From: Mycolicibacterium moriokaense
GTDB lineage: Bacteria > Actinomycetota > Actinomycetes > Mycobacteriales > Mycobacteriaceae
Reading direction: 5' to 3'
DNA length: 64,000 nucleotides
Assembly: GCF_003201655.1 (NCBI RefSeq)
Contig: NZ_QJJU01000009.1
Coordinates: 1 to 64,000, forward strand
Part shown: piece after piece, positions 59,352-64,000 of the stretch
Layout of the letters: the number at the start of each line of letters is the position of its first letter
Numbering within the stretch: position 1 is the first letter of the stretch
The notes under the pieces: generated by a model
Databases searched by the model: none
What the model saw: only the letters and a program-made list of their open reading frames with translations
Told to the model about the DNA's origin: nothing
Position numbers and translations under genes: made by a program

Positions 59352-61192
59352 CGTCTGCTTTCCAGAAGCTCGATCACCATGTCCGCCAGCTCATCCGGCG
59401 TCCGATCGGGCGTGAGCCGGATGTCCGGGTTCTTCGGCCGCTGATACGGGCTGTCGATCCCGGTGAAGTGTGTGATCTCACCGGCTCGCGCCTTGGCGTA
59501 CAGCCCCTTCGGGTCGCGGCTCTCGCAGTCCTCGAGCGGGGTATCGCAGAACACCTCGAAGAAGTCGAGGCCGGCTTCGTTGGTCAGCCGCCGCGCCAGC
59601 GCGCGGTGCTCCTCAAGCGGGCTGATGGCGGGAACCAGCACGACCTGGCCCGAGTCGGCGAGAATGGCGGCGATATGCGCCAGCCTGCGCTGGTTCTCGG
59701 CGCGATCTGCCATGGAGAACCCCAGATCGGCGTTGAGCCCGTGCCGCAGGTTGTCCCCGTCGAGAACATAGGCGGGGCAACCCTTTTCGAGTAGCTTCTG
59801 CTCGACGAGCACCGCCACCGACGACTTGCCCGATCCGGACAGTCCGGTGAACCACACGGTCCGGCCTTGCGACAGCCGGTCGTCGGCGTTGCACAGCGAC
59901 TCGTGGCGCACGGTATTCGGACTGGAGGTACGCGCCGACACGAACGGCAGGATCATGCCTGCCGCGACCGTACCGTTGGTGGCCGGGTCGATGAGGATGA
60001 ACGAGCCGGTGACCGAGTTACGGCTGTACTCGTCGAGCAACAGCGGAACCTGGGTGCGCAGCGAGACACGGCCCAGCTCATTGAGTTTGAGCGCGGTTGC
60101 CGATTTGTCGCGATGCAATGTGTTGACATCGAGCCGGTAGTCCAACGCGGTGACTTTCACCCGCGTCGTGCGGGTGGTGTGTTTGATCAGGTAATCGCGC
60201 CCCGGCTCCAGCGACGCTCCATCGGCCATCCAGCACACGGTGGCGTCGAATTCCTGTGTCGCGCGCGGCTGATTGTTGGGCCTGGCGATGGTGTCGCCAC
60301 GCGAGATGTCGATGTCGTCGGCCAGGCTGACCGACACCGCCATGGGCGGGAACGCCTCCTCGACCGGTCCGCTCGGGCCCTCGATCGCGGTGATGCGGGA
60401 CGACTTTCCGGCAGGCAGTACGACAACGTCGTCGCCGACTCGCATCACGCCACTGGCAACGGTGCCCGCATAACTGCGGTGGTCGTGATGGTCGTGGGAT
60501 TGCGGCCGGATCACGTACTGAACGGGGAACCGAACGTCGACGAGGTTGCGGTCGCCTGCGATGTAGACATCCTCCAGATGCGACAGCAGTGCCGGACCGT
60601 CGTACCACGGCGTCTTGTCCGACTTCGTGACCACGTTGTCGCCCTGCAGGGCCGACAGGGGGATCGTCGTCACATCGTGGAAATCGAGCCGGGCCGCGAA
60701 GTCGTGGAAGTCGTCGCGGATCTTCTCGAACTGCTCACGGTCCCAGCCGATGAGGTCCATCTTGTTGACTGCAAGCACGATGTGCCGGATGCCGAGCAGC
60801 GACGCCAGGAACGCGTGCCTGCGGGACTGCTCCAGCAGGCCGTGGCGGGCATCGACCAACACGATCGCCAGCTGCGCGGTCGAGGTGCCGGTGACCATGT
60901 TCCTGGTGTACTGAATGTGGCCCGGAGTGTCCGCGATGATGAATTTCCGCTTGGGCGTGGCGAAGTAGCGGTACGCAACGTCGATGGTGATGCCCTGTTC
61001 GCGCTCTGCGCGCAGGCCGTCTGTCACCAATGCGAGGTCGGTGTAGTCATGCCCGCGCTCCTTGGAGGTGCGCTCGACCGACGCCAACTGGTCTTCCATG
61101 ACGGCCTTGGAGTCGAACAGCAGCCGCCCGATGAGGGTGGACTTGCCGTCGTCGACGGATCCGGCGGTGGCCAATCGCAACAGCGTGGTCAT
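59348..61192 (-). CDS. cysNC: Bifunctional sulfate adenylyltransferase subunit 1 / APS kinase
   Basis: 614 aa fusion. Residues 1-430 are the CysN GTPase: P-loop GSVDDGKSTL, DTPGHIQYTRNM, NKMDLI. Residues about 435-614 are the CysC kinase: GLSGSGKSSVAV, DGDNLRHGLN, FFEVFCDTPLEDCE. It activates sulfate to APS using GTP energy with CysD and then phosphorylates APS to PAPS. Its ATG overlaps the cysD stop by one base (TGATG). Confidence 0.97.
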   Translation of the reverse strand: MTTLLRLATAGSVDDGKSTLIGRLLFDSKAVMEDQLASVERTSKERGHDYTDLALVTDGLRAEREQGITIDVAYRYFATPKRKFIIADTPGHIQYTRNMVTGTSTAQLAIVLVDARHGLLEQSRRHAFLASLLGIRHIVLAVNKMDLIGWDREQFEKIRDDFHDFAARLDFHDVTTIPLSALQGDNVVTKSDKTPWYDGPALLSHLEDVYIAGDRNLVDVRFPVQYVIRPQSHDHHDHRSYAGTVASGVMRVGDDVVVLPAGKSSRITAIEGPSGPVEEAFPPMAVSVSLADDIDISRGDTIARPNNQPRATQEFDATVCWMADGASLEPGRDYLIKHTTRTTRVKVTALDYRLDVNTLHRDKSATALKLNELGRVSLRTQVPLLLDEYSRNSVTGSFILIDPATNGTVAAGMILPFVSARTSSPNTVRHESLCNADDRLSQGRTVWFTGLSGSGKSSVAVLVEQKLLEKGCPAYVLDGDNLRHGLNADLGFSMADRAENQRRLAHIAAILADSGQVVLVPAISPLEEHRALARRLTNEAGLDFFEVFCDTPLEDCESRDPKGLYAKARAGEITHFTGIDSPYQRPKNPDIRLTPDRTPDELADMVIELLESRR

Positions 61193-62118
61193 CAGAAGTA
61201 GCCCTCTCGTTTGCGGTCTTCCATGCCGGCTTCGGAGATGCGGTCGTCGGCGCGAGTGGCGCCGCGCTCGGTGAGCCGTGACACCGCGGTCTCGGCGATC
61301 ACCTCGGACACCGTGCCCGCGAGGGACTCGACACAGCCGGTGCAGGTGACGTCGCCGACGGTGCGGAATCGCACGGTCTTCTCGACGACCTCTTCCTCCT
61401 TGCGCGGCTGCAGATACTTGTGGACCGCCAGGAACATGCCGTCGCGCTGAAACACCTTGCGCTGGTGCGCGTAATAGATCGACGGCAGCTTGATCTTCTC
61501 CGCGCCGATGTAGGACCAGATGTCGAATTCGGTCCAGTTGGACAGCGGGAACACCCGGATGTGCTCACCCTTGTGGTGCCGACCGTTGTACAGGTTCCAC
61601 AGTTCCGGCCGCTGCGCCTTGGGATCCCACTGGCCGAACTCGTCGCGGAAGCTGAACACGCGCTCCTTGGCGCGGGCCTTCTCCTCGTCGCGGCGGGCGC
61701 CACCGAAGGCCGCGTCGAACTTGTTCTCCCGAATGGCCCGCAGCAGCGTGAACGTCTGCATGGGGTTACGCGACGGGATGGTCTCGACCACGCGCCCGGC
61801 GTCGATGTCGTCCTGCACCTTGGCGACGACCAACCGCACGCCCGACTCTGCGACCAGCTCGTCGCGCACCTCGAGCACCTCCTCGAAGTTGTGCCCGGTG
61901 TCGACGTGCATGACCGGGAACGGCAGCCGGCCCGGCCGGAACGCCTTGAGCGCCAGATGCAGCATGACGATGGAGTCCTTGCCACCGGAGAACAGCAGCA
62001 CCGGCCGCTCGAACTCCGCGGCCACCTCCCGAATGATGTGGATGGCCTCGGCCTCGAGCGAGCGCAGATGGCTCAGCTCGTAGCGGCCTGCCTGGTTGAG
62101 CTCCTGCGCGGCCGTCAT
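61192..62118 (-). CDS. cysD: Sulfate adenylyltransferase subunit 2
   Basis: 308 aa PP-loop adenylyltransferase that forms APS with CysN. The SGGKDS pyrophosphate loop is in LLFSGGKDSIVML; HVDTGHNFEEVLEVRDELV and GGARRDEEKARAKERVFSF are conserved. The start ATG is 5 nt after GAGG; an ATG three bases upstream is only 2 nt from it. The start overlaps the stop of a possible 14-codon leader ORF. Confidence 0.95.
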   Translation of the reverse strand: MTAAQELNQAGRYELSHLRSLEAEAIHIIREVAAEFERPVLLFSGGKDSIVMLHLALKAFRPGRLPFPVMHVDTGHNFEEVLEVRDELVAESGVRLVVAKVQDDIDAGRVVETIPSRNPMQTFTLLRAIRENKFDAAFGGARRDEEKARAKERVFSFRDEFGQWDPKAQRPELWNLYNGRHHKGEHIRVFPLSNWTEFDIWSYIGAEKIKLPSIYYAHQRKVFQRDGMFLAVHKYLQPRKEEEVVEKTVRFRTVGDVTCTGCVESLAGTVSEVIAETAVSRLTERGATRADDRISEAGMEDRKREGYF

Positions 62119-62162
62119 CATATCCTCGTAAAGTTGGTAGAGATGACCAGAATTATCTGCAT
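62118..62162 (-). CDS. Possible leaderless 14-codon ORF upstream of cysD
   Basis: ATG (62160-62162) lies 5 bp after TATATT, where a transcript start would make it leaderless, a common arrangement in mycobacteria. It encodes MQIILVISTNFTRI and stops with TGA overlapping the tandem ATGATG of cysD. The cysD ribosome site is inside it. There are no Cys codons, unlike known mycobacterial cysteine-attenuator leaders. Supported by position only. Confidence 0.35.
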   Translation of the reverse strand: MQIILVISTNFTRI

Positions 62163-62167
62163 AACCC

Positions 62168-62199
62168 AATATAAAACCAGCTCCGGCCTGCGATGTCAA
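62168..62199 (-). promoter_or_regulatory. cysDNC-cysQ promoter (candidate)
   Basis: Minus-strand TTGACA (62194-62199, perfect -35) and TATATT (62168-62173, TANNNT) with a 20-bp gap; an overlapping TTTTAT gives 17 bp. The next bases to the leader ATG leave a start at or next to 62162. Confidence 0.55.
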
Positions 62200-62211
62200 C
62201 GCGGCTTCCAT

Positions 62212-62273
62212 CGCGAGCAGACGCAAAAGCGCGTATCACCGCGGCGTGTCGTGAGCTTTTGCGGCTGCTCGCG
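62212..62273 (-). terminator. Long hairpin after the alcohol dehydrogenase gene
   Basis: CGCGAGCAGACGCAAAAGC (62212-62230) and GCTTTTGCGGCTGCTCGCG (62255-62273) pair over 19 bp with one mismatch and a 24-nt loop. It starts directly after the dehydrogenase stop and lies upstream of the cysD promoter, so it probably insulates the two units. Confidence 0.7.
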
Positions 62274-62274
62274 C

Positions 62275-63399
62275 TTAGGTCAGCCGTGGGCGGTGGAGGA
62301 CGAGCTTGGTTGTGCGGGCCTTGTATGCCTCGGGCGCGTCGTCCCAATCGGCGGTCAGCGTCGTGACGAGTTCTGCCGGAAAATCGTCCTCGACGACGAA
62401 GTCCAGCAGCTCCGGCAGGAGTGGACGGACGCTGGAGGCGCTGACCTTGAGCGTGGCGTCGTTCACATACATGTGCATGAGCGGCACCTTGGTCCCTGGC
62501 GAGAGGTACCAGCCGACCGGTTGACAGACGCCGCCCGGTGCCAACGATCGCAGCGCCAGATCCACACCGACAGCACTGGAGCTCCCCTCCACTGCAACGT
62601 CGTAGTCGCGGCGCGGGATATCTGCGGCAGTGCGCTTGCCCTTCTTGAACTGATGCACGCGAGCGCCGAACTTCTCGGCGATCGCAAGCCGCTCGGGGCG
62701 GTCGTCGACGTAATCGACAATCTCGGCGCCATGCCGAACGGCGAGGCCGGCCGCATACAGACCAATGCTCTGCGCGGCACCGCCGAGGATCAGCACCCGG
62801 CCGCCCGGCCGCCCGCGTAGTACAGGCACCACGGATCGCCAAGCGTCGGACAGGTTGTCGCTGGCGGCCGCCACCCGCAGCGGATCCACTTCGTCGGGCA
62901 CCCGCACCAGCATGTGGTCGGCGAACGGGATGCGGAGCACGTCGGCCACCATCCCGCCCCACGGTCCACTCGCCGACCCGAAGCCGAAGGCAGCCAGGGC
63001 GCTGGTGCGGGTGGTGGCGCATTTCGCCGTGATGCCGCGTTCGCATTCGCGGCAGCTGCCGCAGGAGACCGCCCACGGGACGATCACGACATCGCCCCGC
63101 TGCAGGCCTGTGACCGACGGACCCGTTTCGATCACCTCGGCGACGCATTCGTGGCCGATGGCATACGGACCCTGAAACGGCGCGGGTCCGCAGACGGTCC
63201 CGACGATCGGATCGATCAGGCCGATCCGCATCCCCACCTGCATTGCCCGCGAGACGTGTCGGTGGATCGGCAGTGTGTCGCCATCGCAGCGTCCTGCAAC
63301 GAACGGGCGCACCAGCGCGTCGCGCGGGTCTTGCATCGTCGGCGCGTCACGGTCCCGCCACTCGAGATGGCCGGTCCGGATGAGTTGCAGTTCACGCAT
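62275..63399 (-). CDS. Zinc-dependent alcohol dehydrogenase-like protein (MDR family)
   Basis: 374 aa. GroES domain with catalytic GHECVAEVIETG, structural zinc Cys set CGSCRECERGITAKC, and Rossmann motif VLILGGAAQSIGLYAAG. Its N-terminus (MRELQLIRTGHLEWRDRDAP) is of the threonine-dehydrogenase/glucose-dehydrogenase type. Substrate unknown. It overlaps the tautomerase gene by 8 bp and is likely in the same operon, under the divergent TetR. Confidence 0.9.
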   Translation of the reverse strand: MRELQLIRTGHLEWRDRDAPTMQDPRDALVRPFVAGRCDGDTLPIHRHVSRAMQVGMRIGLIDPIVGTVCGPAPFQGPYAIGHECVAEVIETGPSVTGLQRGDVVIVPWAVSCGSCRECERGITAKCATTRTSALAAFGFGSASGPWGGMVADVLRIPFADHMLVRVPDEVDPLRVAAASDNLSDAWRSVVPVLRGRPGGRVLILGGAAQSIGLYAAGLAVRHGAEIVDYVDDRPERLAIAEKFGARVHQFKKGKRTAADIPRRDYDVAVEGSSSAVGVDLALRSLAPGGVCQPVGWYLSPGTKVPLMHMYVNDATLKVSASSVRPLLPELLDFVVEDDFPAELVTTLTADWDDAPEAYKARTTKLVLHRPRLT

Positions 63400-63823
63400 T
63401 CGCGCGCTCCGCCTTGGCGAGTGCGGCGAGTTCTGCGAATCGGACAACGTTGGCGCCCGCACCCCAGGTGCCTTCGGGTTGTTCGTGGATGAGCACCCAC
63501 ACCCGCAGCGCATCCGCTTCGCTGAGGCCTGCGGCGGTCAGCACAGTGGCGGTCGCCTCGTTGACCAGTCCTTCCTTACGGCGCTGCGAGAGTGCGCCTT
63601 CGGGCACGGTCACATCGACCCGGAAGCGCGGCTCGCCGTCTTCAAGCGCGGTGAAGGTGCCCGGATGCACCTCGTCGACCTGACTCCACGCCTGAGCGCG
63701 GAAGAACGCAGTATCGGGGGCGCCCTCCCACTTCAGCAGCGTGGCCGCGAGCGTGTTCTGCAGTTCGCGCCGCGTCTCGATGGCGAGCACTCCGGCGGGC
63801 AGGGTCAACTTGATCATCGGCAT
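63392..63823 (-). CDS. Tautomerase-superfamily protein
   Basis: 143 aa. Met is followed by Pro2 (MPMIKLTLPAG), the N-terminal proline base of the 4-oxalocrotonate tautomerase/MIF superfamily. The length suggests two fused beta-alpha-beta units, the second around FRVDVTVPEGALSQRRKEGL. Ribosome site AGGAGG lies within the left operator. Cotranscribed with the alcohol dehydrogenase. Substrate unknown. Confidence 0.8.
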   Translation of the reverse strand: MPMIKLTLPAGVLAIETRRELQNTLAATLLKWEGAPDTAFFRAQAWSQVDEVHPGTFTALEDGEPRFRVDVTVPEGALSQRRKEGLVNEATATVLTAAGLSEADALRVWVLIHEQPEGTWGAGANVVRFAELAALAKAERANA

Positions 63824-63833
63824 GAGAGCCTCC

Positions 63834-63886
63834 TATAACGACTGTTATAACGTGCTGCGTACCGTAGGCTATAACGGTCGTCATAG
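63834..63886. promoter_or_regulatory. Twin TetR operators (tautomerase / tetR)
   Basis: TATAACGACTGTTATA (63834-63849) and CTATAACGGTCGTCATAG (63869-63886) are both imperfect palindromes of type CTATAACG-N-CGTNATAG. The first overlaps the tautomerase ribosome site and the second abuts the AAGGAGGG site of the tetR gene, so one regulator could control both directions. Confidence 0.65.
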
Positions 63887-63901
63887 CAAGGAGGGTCAGC
63901 G

Positions 63902-64000
63902 GTGCCGGAAAACACTGCGGAGTCCCGGCAGCGTCTAGTCGCCGGCGCTGCCGACATGATGAGCCGCCGCGGGCTGAACGCCACGAGCGTTCGAGAGTTG
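63902..64000 (+). CDS. TetR-family regulator (5' part, cut by window end)
   Basis: GTG start 7 nt after AAGGAGGG. The 33 visible residues (start MPENTAESRQRLVAGAADMM, then SRRGLNATSVREL) match helix 1 and the start of the helix-turn-helix of TetR regulators. The rest lies outside the window. Divergent from the tautomerase/dehydrogenase unit, with twin palindromes between. Confidence 0.8.
   Translation, partial: MPENTAESRQRLVAGAADMMSRRGLNATSVREL

Overview
This is chromosomal DNA of a fast-growing-type mycobacterium (Mycobacterium/Mycolicibacterium). The evidence is the high GC content with GTG and TTG starts, an AtpF-AtpH (b-delta) fusion in the ATP synthase operon, F420-associated protein families, a cutinase, MurA with Asp in place of the fosfomycin-target Cys, and a gene order that I recall as matching the M. 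tuberculosis block from cysD (Rv1285) to murA (Rv1315), here read in reverse.

Positions 1-25,000 are conserved core, mostly on the minus strand. At the left edge are the start of an rRNA operon (leader and two tandem promoters) and murA. A convergent cobalamin adenosyltransferase gene follows. Next is the ATP synthase operon (atpI-B-E-F-FH-A-G-D-C plus a DUF2550 gene), then rfe/wecA, a conserved small gene, a TsaC/Sua5 gene, prmC, prfA and rpmE. A TetR gene, rho, and the amino-acid block thrB-thrC-thrA-lysA-argS come next, and a tRNA-Arg(CCG) closes the core.

Positions 25,200-54,800 are accessory DNA lying between argS/tRNA-Arg and the Rrf2-cysDNC side of the conserved block. Its content: two MarR-centred clusters, each with its own repeated 16-bp candidate operator; a cutinase; a cluster of decaying genes (a quinone-reductase/DUF2182 junction, an NTF2-like gene with an in-frame stop, a frameshifted aldo/keto reductase); a secreted phospholipase C-like protein; a receptor Ser/Thr kinase; an acyl-CoA synthetase/aldolase/amidohydrolase operon; a GH27 lipoprotein; an AraC regulator; a TDT-transporter/methyltransferase pair; a sensor kinase/response regulator/DUF4097 operon; and assorted oxidoreductases and VOC proteins.

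Positions 54,800-64,000 hold an Rrf2 regulator, a PPOX-family protein, a cytochrome P450 with a divergent TetR gene and a long inverted-repeat operator, an isochorismatase, and the sulfate-activation genes cysQ-cysNC-cysD. A promoter with a possible leaderless 14-codon ORF precedes cysD. An alcohol dehydrogenase and a tautomerase follow, divergent from a TetR gene cut by the window end.

I see no insertion sequence, prophage, CRISPR array or attachment-site duplication. The most interesting signals are regulatory: two MarR operator families, the P450/TetR palindrome and the cysD leader. Beside these stand the three damaged genes and the kinase linker repeats.
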